Source: Nitrosomonadales bacterium (GTDB lineage: Bacteria; Pseudomonadota; Gammaproteobacteria; Burkholderiales; Gallionellaceae). Taken from it: a stretch of 64,000 bases of DNA. Location of the stretch: NCBI GenBank assembly GCA_016716325.1, contig JADJWO010000001.1, positions 1,612,001 to 1,676,000 on the forward strand. The letters are read 5' to 3'. The translations under genes were made by a program, and so were the position numbers. The notes under the pieces were generated by a model that ran no database searches, had not been told where the DNA came from, and saw only the letters and a list, made by a program, of their open reading frames with translations. How positions within the stretch are numbered: the first letter of the stretch is position 1; every line of letters begins with the position of its first letter. Below, piece by piece: positions 22,745 through 32,037 of the stretch.

Positions 22745-23985
22745 TGCGGCGGGGTAGCGCCCGGTTCGGCCGGGATTGCCTCAGGTCCGGACGGGGGAGG
22801 CATCATGCCGGGAAACATCGGCAGGACGGAACCGGACGAAGTGCCGGGCAGTTGCGCGCGCCCTTGTCCGAATACCGCCGGGAGGGAGATGCGCTGGAAG
22901 GTATGCCCGTCGAGCAGCACGGTCCCGCTGACCCCGTCCAGCATCAGCGACCGCGTATTGCCGGCGAGCAGCGATTCGATCAGCCGGAAGGCGTCTATCC
23001 CCAGCGCGTAGAGTCGTTCGTGATCCACAGGAAGCGGCGGGTTGGCGCGCGGATACATCATCACTTCCGGGAGATCGGCCTGCAACAGCCACGGCATGTC
23101 GACGAAGTGGATGCCGTCCAGATCGTAATTGACCAGCGTGTTGTCGTTGCCGACGAAGATCTGCGAGGTGGCGTAGATCGGCAATTTGTTCGGCAGGTAA
23201 GGGCGGATCAGGCGCGCAACGGGCGCATCGGTCGCGAGGAAGATCAGCGTATCCGGCATTTCGGCGATGTCCGCGAACACGGCGGGATCGTTATTGAATT
23301 CGATCTCGCGCGATATCGTGCCGCCCGAACGATCCCATTCTTCCTCGAAGGCGAGTTGCAGGCGCCGCGCCAGTTGCGTATGCGTGGTGATGACGATGGA
23401 CTTGTGCAGGCCCGCCTCGCGGGCCAGCCGGGCGGCTTGCCGGGCCTCGTTTTCCACCGCCATACCGAAGAAATACAGGTTCTGGGTGGGGCGTGCGTCC
23501 ACGATGTTCAGGCTCAGGGTCGGCACGGGGATACGCTTTTCCGCCGCCAGCGCACCGACGCCGTTGCGTGTCAGCGGGCCGACCACGGCGTGGGCGCCAT
23601 TGGCGACGGCCTGTCGATAGGCGGCGATCACGCTGACGTTCTCGTCGAAGTCACTGTAGACGCGTATCGGCAAAACCGAGCCTGGCTGGCTGGCCGCCGC
23701 CATGAAGCCCTGCTGCACTGCATCGGCTGCGGTGCCGAATATCGGCGATTTCAACGGCAGCAGCAGCGCGATGTGCGGTGCGGGGGTGCCGTCGGGCAGT
23801 ACGGCCGGCACCCGTTCCACCCTGGCTTCCGGGGCGGCGATCTGTTCGGGAACGGTTGCCTTGGCAACAGGCCGTTCGACCACGGCGGAGGGGCGCTTTT
23901 CAACCTCCGCTTTGTGCGGTACGGTACCGGTGCAAGCGTATAGTGCGAACAAGCTGGAAAACAAAAGGAGTGCACGTTGCATCAT
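22741..23985 (-). CDS. lpoA: penicillin-binding protein activator LpoA
   Basis: The 414-residue lipoprotein has lipobox LFALYAC. After a Pro/Val-rich linker it has a periplasmic-binding-protein-like domain (PHIALLLPLKSPIFGTAADAV, VVGPLTRNGVGAL, YATSQIFVGN). Outer-membrane LpoA activates PBP1A in peptidoglycan synthesis. The N-terminal TPR region of E. coli LpoA is absent, as usual in betaproteobacteria. The start region overlaps the divergent rsmI start. Confidence 0.9.
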   Translation of the reverse strand: MMQRALLLFSSLFALYACTGTVPHKAEVEKRPSAVVERPVAKATVPEQIAAPEARVERVPAVLPDGTPAPHIALLLPLKSPIFGTAADAVQQGFMAAASQPGSVLPIRVYSDFDENVSVIAAYRQAVANGAHAVVGPLTRNGVGALAAEKRIPVPTLSLNIVDARPTQNLYFFGMAVENEARQAARLAREAGLHKSIVITTHTQLARRLQLAFEEEWDRSGGTISREIEFNNDPAVFADIAEMPDTLIFLATDAPVARLIRPYLPNKLPIYATSQIFVGNDNTLVNYDLDGIHFVDMPWLLQADLPEVMMYPRANPPLPVDHERLYALGIDAFRLIESLLAGNTRSLMLDGVSGTVLLDGHTFQRISLPAVFGQGRAQLPGTSSGSVLPMFPGMMPPPSGPEAIPAEPGATPPQ

Positions 23986-24846
23986 TCACATCCGCAAAAG
24001 TTGGAGGCCGCATTATATGTAGTCGCCACCCCGATTGGAAACCTTGGCGACATCACGCTGCGCGCGCTGGACGTGCTGGGCGGGGCCGACGTGGTGGCTG
24101 CGGAGGACACCCGCAACACCTCACACCTGTTGTCACACCACGGAATCCGCGCGAACCGGCTGGTCGCGGTACATCAGCACAACGAGCGCGGCGCGGCGGA
24201 AAAGATCGTTGCGGCATTGCGTGAAGGACAGAGCGTCGTCTTCGTCAGCGATGCCGGCACGCCTGCGGTCAGCGATCCCGGCGCGCTGCTGGTGGAAGCG
24301 GTGCGTGCCGCGGGTCTGCGCGTCATTCCGGTTCCCGGCGCAAGCGCGGCGATCGCGGCGCTGTCGGCTTCCGGGCTGGACAACCCGCATTTCCTGTTCT
24401 ACGGATTCCTACCGAACAAGCCGGCGGCGCGCCGCAACGCGCTGGAGCCGCTCGTCGACAGTCCTTATACGCTGGTGTTCTACGAGGCGCCGCACCGCAT
24501 CCTCGAATGCGTGGAGGACTTGCTCGCGGCGTTCGGTGCGGAACGCGAGATCGTATTTGCGCGCGAGGTCACCAAACTGTTCGAAGACATCCACCGTTGC
24601 AAACTGGGCGGGGCGCCGGACTGGCTGAACAGCGATCCGAACAACCGGCGCGGCGAATTCGTGCTGCTGGTGTCGGGCGCCGCGACGCAGAAAGAGGGTG
24701 GCGTGGATGCCGAAACCGAACGCATCCTGACGCTGTTGCTCGACGAGCTGCCGCTCAAGCAGGCGGTGCAGCTTGCGGTGAAGATCACCGGCGGCAACAA
24801 GAACGAACTGTACCGCCACGCGCTGGAACGCAAGGCGACGGAATAG
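23977..24846 (+). CDS. rsmI: 16S rRNA (cytidine(1402)-2'-O)-methyltransferase RsmI
   Basis: The 289-residue protein is a tetrapyrrole-methylase-fold enzyme with LYVVATPIGNLGDITLRAL, AEDTRNTSHLL, SDAGTPAVSDPG and PVPGASAAIAALSASGL. It methylates the ribose of C1402 in 16S rRNA. The start is a TTG at 23977 with GGAG 6 bp upstream; no ATG fits. Its first three codons overlap the first three codons of lpoA on the other strand. Confidence 0.94.
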   Translation: MHHSHPQKLEAALYVVATPIGNLGDITLRALDVLGGADVVAAEDTRNTSHLLSHHGIRANRLVAVHQHNERGAAEKIVAALREGQSVVFVSDAGTPAVSDPGALLVEAVRAAGLRVIPVPGASAAIAALSASGLDNPHFLFYGFLPNKPAARRNALEPLVDSPYTLVFYEAPHRILECVEDLLAAFGAEREIVFAREVTKLFEDIHRCKLGGAPDWLNSDPNNRRGEFVLLVSGAATQKEGGVDAETERILTLLLDELPLKQAVQLAVKITGGNKNELYRHALERKATE

Positions 24847-24934
24847 CCACGCCCGCCCGGTGGTTGTGTTTCAAACAGGCGTTTGATACGCTCGACACAC
24901 GTTACGGCCAATCATCTTTACAGAGGGAATCCCG

Positions 24935-26083
24935 ATGTTTTCCGATCGCCTGCCTTATGCCCTTCCCGTATTGCTGCTCCCACTGTTGCTATCCGCCTGC
25001 GGAGGCGACGGCAAGGGCGCCCCGGCAGGCGCGCCGGGCGGCGGCATGCCGCCGCCCCCCGAGGTCGATGTCGTCACGGTCGCGCCGGGCGACGCGACGC
25101 TGACACAGGACTTGCCCGGACGGGTGCAGGCCTACCGCACCGCGCAGGTGAGGGCGCGCGTCGAGGGCGTGGTCGAGAAACGACTGTTCCGGGAAGGCAG
25201 CGATGTGAAGGCGGGTGCGTCGTTGTTCCAGATCGATGCGCGCACCTACCGCGCGACTGCAACAGCGGCGAGGGCCGACCTGGACATCGCGAGCCAGACC
25301 GTCGAGCGTTACCGTCCGTTGCTGGAGGTCAAGGCGGTCAGCCAACAGGAATTCGATCTCGCGGTCGCGAAGGCCAGGCAGGCCGAAGCGGCGCTGGTCC
25401 GCGCCGAGGAAGACCTGCAGAACGCTTCCGTGCCCGCGCCTATCTCCGGTTACGTCGGGCGCGCGATGGTGACCGAGGGCGCGCTGGTCGGCAGGGGCGA
25501 AGCCACCCTGCTGGCGACTGTCGAGCAACTCGATCCGGTGTACATCAACTTCACCCAGCCGGGCAACGACCTGTTGCGGCTGCGCCGCTCGATCTCCGAC
25601 GGCCGGCTCAAGCGCGCCGAATCCGCAAAAGTGGAACTGCTGCTGGAAGACGGCAGCGTGTACCCGCAGGACGGCAGGATATTCTTTGCCGACATGGCGG
25701 TCGATCCGGCCACCGGCTCGGTATCGTTGCGCGCCCAATTCCCGAATCCGAAACGCGAACTGCTGCCCGGCATGTTTGTGCGCATCCGCTTCCCCGAAGC
25801 GGTGGCGCAGAATGCCATCCGCATCCCGCAACGCGCGGTTCAGTCGGGGCCAGAGGGGCAGTTCGTGATGATGGTCGGCCCTGAAAGCAAGGCCGTGCCC
25901 GTGCCGGTCAAGACCGGTGGCATGGCAGGCGGGGATTTCCTCATTGCTTCCGGACTGAAGGGCGGGGAGCAGGTCGTCGTGAACGGCCTGCAGAAGGCGC
26001 GACCGGGTTCGCCGGTGAAGCCGGTACCGTGGGTCGGGAACAACGGCCTGAAGATGGAAGACAAGCTGTCTTCCGGCAAGTAG
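24935..26083 (+). CDS. RND efflux periplasmic adaptor lipoprotein
   Basis: The 382-residue membrane-fusion protein has lipobox LLLSAC. It has barrel-sandwich halves around GRVQAYRTAQVRARVEGVV and NASVPAPISGYVGRAMVTEG, a helical hairpin between them and a C-terminal membrane-proximal domain. It bridges the inner-membrane RND pump and the outer-membrane factor encoded just downstream, as in MexAB-OprM or AcrAB-TolC systems. Substrates cannot be told from sequence alone. Confidence 0.93.
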   Translation: MFSDRLPYALPVLLLPLLLSACGGDGKGAPAGAPGGGMPPPPEVDVVTVAPGDATLTQDLPGRVQAYRTAQVRARVEGVVEKRLFREGSDVKAGASLFQIDARTYRATATAARADLDIASQTVERYRPLLEVKAVSQQEFDLAVAKARQAEAALVRAEEDLQNASVPAPISGYVGRAMVTEGALVGRGEATLLATVEQLDPVYINFTQPGNDLLRLRRSISDGRLKRAESAKVELLLEDGSVYPQDGRIFFADMAVDPATGSVSLRAQFPNPKRELLPGMFVRIRFPEAVAQNAIRIPQRAVQSGPEGQFVMMVGPESKAVPVPVKTGGMAGGDFLIASGLKGGEQVVVNGLQKARPGSPVKPVPWVGNNGLKMEDKLSSGK

Positions 26084-26092
26084 GGACGCGCC

Positions 26093-29000
26093 ATGTTCTC
26101 CAAATTCTTCATCGACCGCCCGGTGTTCGCCTGGGTCATCGCGCTGATCATCCTGCTCGGCGGCATGCTGGCGTTGCGCGGCCTGCCGGTCGCACAGTAT
26201 CCGTCCGTCGCGCCGCCGGCACTGGCGGTCACGGTCACCTACCCGGGCGCGTCGGCACAGGTCATCGAGGAGACCGTCGTCGCGCTGCTCGAGCAGGAGA
26301 TGAACGGCATCGAGAACCTGCTGTACATGGAATCGTCGGCGGAACTGGGCCGGGGCAGCATCACGCTGACCTTCCAGCCCGGCACCGATCTCGATCTGGC
26401 CTCGGTGGAAGCGCAGAACCGTACCAAGCGTGCCGAGATCCGCCTGCCGGAAGAAGTGCGCAGGATGGGCGTCACCGTGACGAAGTCGGCGCGCAACTAC
26501 GTGATGATCGTGGCGCTGGTGTCGCCGGACAAGAGCCTCGACAACGTTGCGCTGGGCAGCTACGCCAGCGCCAGCGTGCTGGACAGCGTCCGCCGCATTT
26601 CCGGCGTGGGCGAGGCGCTGCTGTTCGGCACCGAATACTCGATGCGCATCTGGCTCAAGCCGGAGAAGCTGCAAGCCTACGGCATCTCGCCTGCTGACGT
26701 GTCGAAAGCGGTACGCGCGCAGAACTCCGAGCTCGCGGTCGGTGAACTGGGCCAGTTGCCTTCCTCATCCGGGCAGGAGCTCAATGCGGTGATCGTCACG
26801 CGCAGCCGGCTGTCCACGACAGAAGAGTTCGGCAACATCGTGGTGCGCACCAATCCGGACGGATCGGCGCTGCGCGTGAAGGACATCGCGCGCGTCGAGC
26901 TGGGCGCGCAGGACTATTCGACCGCCGCGCGCATCGACGGCCAGCCGACCGCCGCCATCGCGATCCGCCTGACGCCCGACGCCAATGCGCTGGAAACGGT
27001 GGCAGCGGTGAAAGCGCGCATGGCGGAACTGGCGAAGTTCTTCCCGCAGGGCATCGACTGGGTGGTGCCGTACGAAACCTCGCAGTTCATCGACATCTCC
27101 ATCAAGGAAGTGCAGAAGAGTCTTGCCGAGGCGCTATTCCTGGTGTTCCTGGTGATGTACCTGTTCCTCGGCAACCTGCGCGCGACGCTGATCCCCACCA
27201 TCGTCATCCCGATCGCGCTGACCGGCGCACTGGTCGGCCTGTACCTGCTGGGCTATTCGATCAACGTGCTGACGCTGTTCGCGATGGTGCTGGCCATCGG
27301 CATCGTGGTGGACGACGCCATCGTGGTGGTGGAGAACGTCGAGCGCATCATGACCACCGAGGGGTTGTCGGCGCGCGACGCGACCCGCAAGGCCATGGAC
27401 CAGATCGTCGGCGCGATCATCGCGATCACGCTGGTGCTGTCGGCAGTGTTCGTCCCGATGGCGTTCTTCCCCGGCTCGACCGGCGCGATCTACCGCCAGT
27501 TCGCGGTCACGCTGGTGCTGACCATGGGCTTCTCTGCGCTGATGGCGCTGACGCTCACCCCCGCGCTGTGCGCCAGCATGCTCAGGCACAAGAAAGCCGA
27601 GCCGCCCGGCAGGTTCGGCGAATTCTTCCAGCGCTTGACGCGCAGCTATACCGGCACGGTCAGCCGGATCGTCACGCGCACCGGGCGCTACCTGCTGGTG
27701 TACGCGGCGATCCTGCTGGCGGCGGGCGGGCTGTTCAGCAAGTTACCGGGCAGCTTCCTGCCGTCCGAGGATCAGGGCTATTTCATCAGCGTCATCCAGT
27801 TGCCGTCGGGGGCGACGCGCGAACGCACGCTGGAAGTGCTGACCCAAGTCGAGCAGTATTTCCTCGGGCAGAAAGAGGTCGAACACGTGATCGGCGTGGC
27901 GGGATTCTCCTTCTTCGGGCGCGGCCAGAACGCGGCGATCGCCTTCGTGCGCCTGAAGAACTGGGACGTGCGCCCCGGCGCGGAGAGCGGCGCCGACGCG
28001 TTGACGCGCAAGGCCAACATGATGCTGTTCGGCATCAAGCAGGCGATGATCTTCTCCATCAACCCGCCGCCCATCCCCGAGCTGGCAGCGGCGGGCGGCT
28101 TCGATTTCCGGTTGCAGGACCGCGGCGGGATGGGCCGCGACAAGTTGCTGGAGGCGCGCAACATGGCGCTCGGCATGGCGATGCAGAACCCGGTGCTGGC
28201 CGGCGTGCGTCCGGAAGGGCAGGAGGCCGGGCCGCAACTGTTCCTCGACATCGACCGCCTCAAGGCCGAATCGCTGGGCGTGTCCATCACCGACCTGAAC
28301 GAGACGCTGCAATCGCTGCTCGGCACGGTGTATCTCAACGACTTCGTGCGTCAGGGGCGCGTGCTGCGCGTGCAGATGCAGGCCGAGGCGGACACCCGCC
28401 GCACGCCGGACGACATCCTCAAGGTATCGGTGCGCAACAATCGGGGCGGCATGGTGCCGCTGTCCGAGCTGGCCACTGCGGAATGGATCTCCGGTTCGCC
28501 CAAGCTGGACCGCTACAACGGTCTGCCCGCGATGAAGATCGCCGGCGGCCCCGCGCCCGGCCGCAGTTCCGGCGAGGCGATGCAGGCGATGCAGGAGATC
28601 GCCGCGAAGCTGCCGCCGGGATTCGGCTTCGAATGGTCGGGCACCGCGCGCGAGGAGACGCAATCAGGCGCGCAGGCGCCGCTGCTGTTCGCCGTGTCGC
28701 TGATCGTGGTGTTCCTGTGTCTGGCGGCGCTGTATGAGAGCTGGTCGATCCCGTTCGCGGTGATGCTGGTGGTGCCGCTGGGCGTGTTCGGTTCGGTACT
28801 CGCGGTCACCCTGCGCGACCTGCCCAACGACGTGTATTTCAAGGTCGGCCTGATCGCCATCATCGGCCTGTCGTCCAAGAACGCCATCCTGATCATCGAA
28901 TTCGCGCGCAAGCTGCAGGACGAAGGCATGAGCCTGATCGACGCCACGCTGGAAGCGTGCCGGTTGCGCTTCCGCCCGATCCTGATGACCTCCATCGCGT

Positions 29001-29212
29001 TCATCGCCGGCGTGACGCCGCTGGCGATCTCCACCGGCGCGGGCGCGCAGAGCCGTCATGCCATCGGCACCGGCGTGATGGGCGGCATGTTCGCCGCCAC
29101 CGTGCTGGCGGTGTTCCTGGTGCCGGTGTTCTTCGTTGTGGTGCGCCGCTTCTTCCCCGGTCATGCGCGCGCACATGCCGAACAGAAGGAGGCGCGCCAT
29201 GAATCCAGCTAA
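26093..29212 (+). CDS. RND multidrug efflux pump inner-membrane subunit (HAE1 type)
   Basis: The 1039-residue protein is full length for AcrB-type pumps. It has the start MFSKFFIDRPVFAWVIALII, twelve membrane helices and large periplasmic loops. Proton-relay residues lie in VLAIGIVVDDAIVVVENVER, and GLSSKNAILIIEFA marks the second half. This is the drug/proton antiporter of the tripartite pump. It follows the adaptor by 9 bp and overlaps the outer-membrane factor by 14 bp, so all three are one operon. Confidence 0.96.
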   Translation: MFSKFFIDRPVFAWVIALIILLGGMLALRGLPVAQYPSVAPPALAVTVTYPGASAQVIEETVVALLEQEMNGIENLLYMESSAELGRGSITLTFQPGTDLDLASVEAQNRTKRAEIRLPEEVRRMGVTVTKSARNYVMIVALVSPDKSLDNVALGSYASASVLDSVRRISGVGEALLFGTEYSMRIWLKPEKLQAYGISPADVSKAVRAQNSELAVGELGQLPSSSGQELNAVIVTRSRLSTTEEFGNIVVRTNPDGSALRVKDIARVELGAQDYSTAARIDGQPTAAIAIRLTPDANALETVAAVKARMAELAKFFPQGIDWVVPYETSQFIDISIKEVQKSLAEALFLVFLVMYLFLGNLRATLIPTIVIPIALTGALVGLYLLGYSINVLTLFAMVLAIGIVVDDAIVVVENVERIMTTEGLSARDATRKAMDQIVGAIIAITLVLSAVFVPMAFFPGSTGAIYRQFAVTLVLTMGFSALMALTLTPALCASMLRHKKAEPPGRFGEFFQRLTRSYTGTVSRIVTRTGRYLLVYAAILLAAGGLFSKLPGSFLPSEDQGYFISVIQLPSGATRERTLEVLTQVEQYFLGQKEVEHVIGVAGFSFFGRGQNAAIAFVRLKNWDVRPGAESGADALTRKANMMLFGIKQAMIFSINPPPIPELAAAGGFDFRLQDRGGMGRDKLLEARNMALGMAMQNPVLAGVRPEGQEAGPQLFLDIDRLKAESLGVSITDLNETLQSLLGTVYLNDFVRQGRVLRVQMQAEADTRRTPDDILKVSVRNNRGGMVPLSELATAEWISGSPKLDRYNGLPAMKIAGGPAPGRSSGEAMQAMQEIAAKLPPGFGFEWSGTAREETQSGAQAPLLFAVSLIVVFLCLAALYESWSIPFAVMLVVPLGVFGSVLAVTLRDLPNDVYFKVGLIAIIGLSSKNAILIIEFARKLQDEGMSLIDATLEACRLRFRPILMTSIAFIAGVTPLAISTGAGAQSRHAIGTGVMGGMFAATVLAVFLVPVFFVVVRRFFPGHARAHAEQKEARHESS

Positions 29213-30761
29213 TCCATTAGCTCCGTCATTCCCGCGAAAGCGGGAATCCAGCGAAAAAATGTCCCGCGTAGCGGACAAAATCAAGGCTTTATCCGCTACG
29301 CGTAAATTCTTTAATTATCTGGATTCCCGCTTTCGCGGGAATGACGGGTATTTTCCGATACTCGTCATTTTATCGCTCACAATGTTAAGCGCTTGCTCGC
29401 TGACGCCGACCTACCAGCGGCCCGAGGCGCCGGTCGCCGCCGCATGGCCCGGTTCCGCCAAGGCGGACGGCGCGCGCCGGGTGGCGGACACCGACATCGC
29501 GCACTACTACCCGGACCCGCGTTTGCAGACGCTGATCGCCGCCGCGCTGGAGAACAACCGCGACCTGCGCATCGCCACGGCGCGCATCGCCGAGGCGCGC
29601 GGCCAATACGGCATCCAGCAGGCCGACCGCCTGCCCAACGTCAGCGTGAATGCGTCGCGCACCGCGTCGGCATCGCCGGCCAGTACCTCGTTCACCGGGC
29701 GCACCTTCAAGTCGCAACGCTATGACGTGAACCTCGGCCTGTTGTCGTTCGAGCTGGATTTCTGGGGGCGCGTCGCCAGCCTGAGCGCGGCGGCCAGGGC
29801 GAACTACCTTGCCACCGAAGCCGCGCAGCGCGCGTTCCGCCTGTCACTGGTCGCGGAGGTGGCGAACGCCTACCTGTCGTTGCTGGAACTGGGCGAGCGC
29901 GCGCAACTGGCCGCTGCCACCGCAAGGACGCGCGCCGAATACCGCGAACTGACCTCGCGCCGCCGCGACCTCGGTGTGGCGGGTGACCTCGAATACCTGC
30001 AGGCGGAAGGCGCATATCAGGCCGCGCTGGCCGAACAGGCCAGCCTGGAACGGCAGCAGGCCGCCGCCGCGAACCTGCTCGACGTGCTGGTCGGCCAGCC
30101 GGTCGCACAGATGAAGGACCTGCCGGCCGGCCGCGCCCTTGCCGGACAGGACATCACGCCGGACCTGATCGCGGACCTGCCCGCCGAAGTGCTGTTGCAG
30201 CGTCCCGACGTGCTGGCGGCCGAACAAAATCTCGTCGCGGCGAACGCCAACATCGGCGCGGCACGCGCGGCGTTCCTGCCGCGCATCACGCTGACCGGCA
30301 GCGTCGGCACCGCCAGCCGCACACTGGCGGGCCTGTTCGATGCGGGCAGCGGCGCATGGAGCTTCCAGCCCGCGCTGGCGCAACCGCTGTTCGATGCCGG
30401 ACGCCACTCGTCAAGTCTTGACGTTGCCGAGGCACGCAAGGTGATCGCCGTCGCCGAATACGAAAAGGCCATCCAGCAGGCGTTCCGCGAAGTGGCCGAT
30501 CTGCTCGACGCGCGCGAGAAACTCGCCGTGCAGCTCGACGCGCAGCAAGCCAACGCGCGGGCGCAGGCACAGCGACTCAAGCTGGTCGAGGCGCGCTACC
30601 AGGCGGGCATCGCCAACCATCTCGAACTGCTGGACGCGCAGCGCGAAGCGTTCGCCGCGCAGCAGGGCGAAGTGCAGGTGCGGCGCATCGCGCTGTCCAA
30701 CGCCGCGCAACTCTACAAGGCGCTGGCGGGTCAGGGCGCGGAACCGGAGCCCGGAAAATGA
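29199..30761 (+). CDS. NodT-family outer-membrane efflux lipoprotein with repeat-encoded N-terminal extension
   Basis: The 520-residue TolC-like channel has two outer-membrane-efflux repeats (ALENNRDLRIATARIAEARG and LAAEQNLVAANANIGAARAA). The lipobox is SLTMLSAC. The ATG at 29199 has AAGGAGG 6 bp upstream, inside the end of the pump gene. Between that start and the hydrophobic signal core lie about 42 residues encoded by a 121-bp palindromic repeat (SFPRKRESSEK...LDSRFRGNDG), so the n-region of the signal is very long. Whether such a signal works, or whether translation starts internally at the ATG of MSRVADK, is open. Confidence 0.9.
   Translation: MNPANPLAPSFPRKRESSEKMSRVADKIKALSATRKFFNYLDSRFRGNDGYFPILVILSLTMLSACSLTPTYQRPEAPVAAAWPGSAKADGARRVADTDIAHYYPDPRLQTLIAAALENNRDLRIATARIAEARGQYGIQQADRLPNVSVNASRTASASPASTSFTGRTFKSQRYDVNLGLLSFELDFWGRVASLSAAARANYLATEAAQRAFRLSLVAEVANAYLSLLELGERAQLAAATARTRAEYRELTSRRRDLGVAGDLEYLQAEGAYQAALAEQASLERQQAAAANLLDVLVGQPVAQMKDLPAGRALAGQDITPDLIADLPAEVLLQRPDVLAAEQNLVAANANIGAARAAFLPRITLTGSVGTASRTLAGLFDAGSGAWSFQPALAQPLFDAGRHSSSLDVAEARKVIAVAEYEKAIQQAFREVADLLDAREKLAVQLDAQQANARAQAQRLKLVEARYQAGIANHLELLDAQREAFAAQQGEVQVRRIALSNAAQLYKALAGQGAEPEPGK
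29225..29345. repeat. palindromic repeat E1, copy inside the efflux channel gene
   Basis: A 121-bp element with perfect 27-bp terminal inverted repeats, beginning GTCATTCCCGCGAAAGCGGG. Each end is itself a hairpin. Inside, CGCGTAGCGGA pairs with TCCGCTACGCG. Related copies lie at 44535, 45565 and 45750. This copy is read through in frame. Confidence 0.9.
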
Positions 30762-31387
30762 AATGTGATGCGCCGGCCGAGCAGACCCGCGAACGGCTGC
30801 TGGCGGCGGCGCGCGAAGCCTTCTCCGAATGCGGCTTCCAGGGGGCGACGGTGCGCGAGATCTGCCGCCGCGCCGGGGCCAACGTCGCGGCAGTGAGCTA
30901 TCACTTCGGTAGCAAGGACGGCCTGCTGGCCGAGGCGCTGCACTTCGAATCGCTGCGCCTGTTGCAGGAGACCAACGCACAGGCCGACGCCTGCCCCGAG
31001 GCGCGCCTGCGCCTGTTCATCCGCGACTTCATGCACATGATGCTGGACGAGGGCAGCGCCTCGTCGCAATGCCGCATCATGGCACGCGAACTGGCCGATC
31101 CCACGCCGGGGCTGGACAAGATCGTGCGCGAGGCCATCGCGCCGCTGCACGATCATCTGGTCCGGCTGGTGCGCGAGATCGTCGGCGGCACGGTGGGCGA
31201 AACGGCAGTGAACCGCTGCGTGCACAGCATCCTCGGACAATGCTCGTTCTATCACCATTCGCATCCGGTGCTGCAACGCCTGCACCCGGAGTTGCGCTAC
31301 GACCACGGGGAGATCGAAGCGATCGCGAAACACATCGCCGATTTCTCGTTGAGCGGGCTCGGTTATCCGGGACGGAAGGCGAAATAG
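30758..31387 (+). CDS. TetR-family regulator with DUF1956-type ligand domain
   Basis: The 209-residue protein has an N-terminal helix-turn-helix (TVREICRRAGANVAAVSYHF, then GSKDGLL) and a C-terminal CecR/YbiH-like ligand-binding domain (CRIMARELADPTPGLD, CSFYHHSHPVLQRL). It overlaps the efflux channel gene by 4 bp (ATGA), so it is the fourth gene of the RND operon and probably its local repressor. The 88-bp gap before the adaptor gene (24847-24934) is where its operator would lie; I see no clear palindrome there. Confidence 0.92.
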   Translation: MKCDAPAEQTRERLLAAAREAFSECGFQGATVREICRRAGANVAAVSYHFGSKDGLLAEALHFESLRLLQETNAQADACPEARLRLFIRDFMHMMLDEGSASSQCRIMARELADPTPGLDKIVREAIAPLHDHLVRLVREIVGGTVGETAVNRCVHSILGQCSFYHHSHPVLQRLHPELRYDHGEIEAIAKHIADFSLSGLGYPGRKAK

Positions 31388-31422
31388 CCGGGCGCAGGAC
31401 CGGATTGCCTTCCTTGCTGCAA

Positions 31423-31452
31423 TTTGCTACTGTTTACTACAAATGTAGCAAA
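31423..31452. promoter_or_regulatory. candidate operator of the ParD-like/ParE-like module
   Basis: TTTGCTAC at 31423-31430 and GTAGCAAA at 31445-31452 are perfect inverted half-sites, with a third near-match TTTACTAC at 31433-31440. They sit just upstream of the antitoxin start, where autoregulated toxin-antitoxin operons carry operators. Confidence 0.6.
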
Positions 31453-31463
31453 TGGAGAAGATC

Positions 31464-31691
31464 ATGAGCATGCCAGTCCGTATTGAAGGTGAGTTGTACG
31501 AACAAGCGAAGGCTGCATCAAAAGGCGAGTGCCGTACGATTGCGGGACAACTCGAATTCTGGGCAAAGGTTGGCAAAGCTGCGCTGGACAATCCCGACCT
31601 GCCGATAGAGTTCGTCCGCGAATTGCTGGTGGCCAAGGCGGAAGATCGCAAGCAACTTACCGATTTTGTGCCGGGTCAGTTCCGTGGCTGA
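31464..31691 (+). CDS. ParD-like antitoxin
   Basis: The 75-residue protein (MSMPVRIEGELYEQAKAASK, then CRTIAGQLEFWAKVGKAALD) matches the ParD-like family of ribbon-helix-helix antitoxins that bind a partner toxin and repress their own operon. ATG 31464 has GGAG 6 bp upstream; an in-frame ATG at 31452 lacks a site. The toxin gene overlaps its 3' end. Confidence 0.82.
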   Translation: MSMPVRIEGELYEQAKAASKGECRTIAGQLEFWAKVGKAALDNPDLPIEFVRELLVAKAEDRKQLTDFVPGQFRG

Positions 31692-31959
31692 TATTCGGGT
31701 TTTGCAGGCCAACGCATTTCTGCGAGCCTACAAAAAATTACACAACAACCAGAAAGACGCAGTTGACCAAGCTGTAGTCGATATCGTTCGCGATCCCGGC
31801 ATCGGCGAAGCCAAGAAAGGTGACTTGTCTGGCGTTTACGTCTACAAGTTCGATTGCGTGAATCAACTGTTCTTATTGGCTTACGAATACGACCCTGCGA
31901 CCCGTGTGTTGCTGTTGGTAGGTACGCACGAGAATTTTTACCGCAACCTCAAGCGCTGA
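31684..31959 (+). CDS. RelE/ParE-superfamily toxin
   Basis: The 91-residue protein (VADIRVLQANAFLRAYKKLH, then VVDIVRDPGIGEAKKGDLSG, VYVYKF and LLLVGTHENFYRNLKR) has the RelE/ParE fold pattern. Such toxins cut mRNA on the ribosome or poison gyrase; the subclass is not certain. The likely start is GTG 31684, 8 bp inside the antitoxin gene. Confidence 0.85.
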   Translation: MADIRVLQANAFLRAYKKLHNNQKDAVDQAVVDIVRDPGIGEAKKGDLSGVYVYKFDCVNQLFLLAYEYDPATRVLLLVGTHENFYRNLKR

Positions 31960-32037
31960 TTAAAGGCGTCCTGCGGTAAAGGCAGCCCATACGTCTTTGA
32001 TTTACAATCTCCCCATCCATCCAGACGGGATAATGCC

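Noticed and set aside
24989..26674. 561-codon minus-strand frame across the efflux adaptor and pump genes
   Set aside because: It spans two well-supported plus-strand genes and has no recognisable domain.
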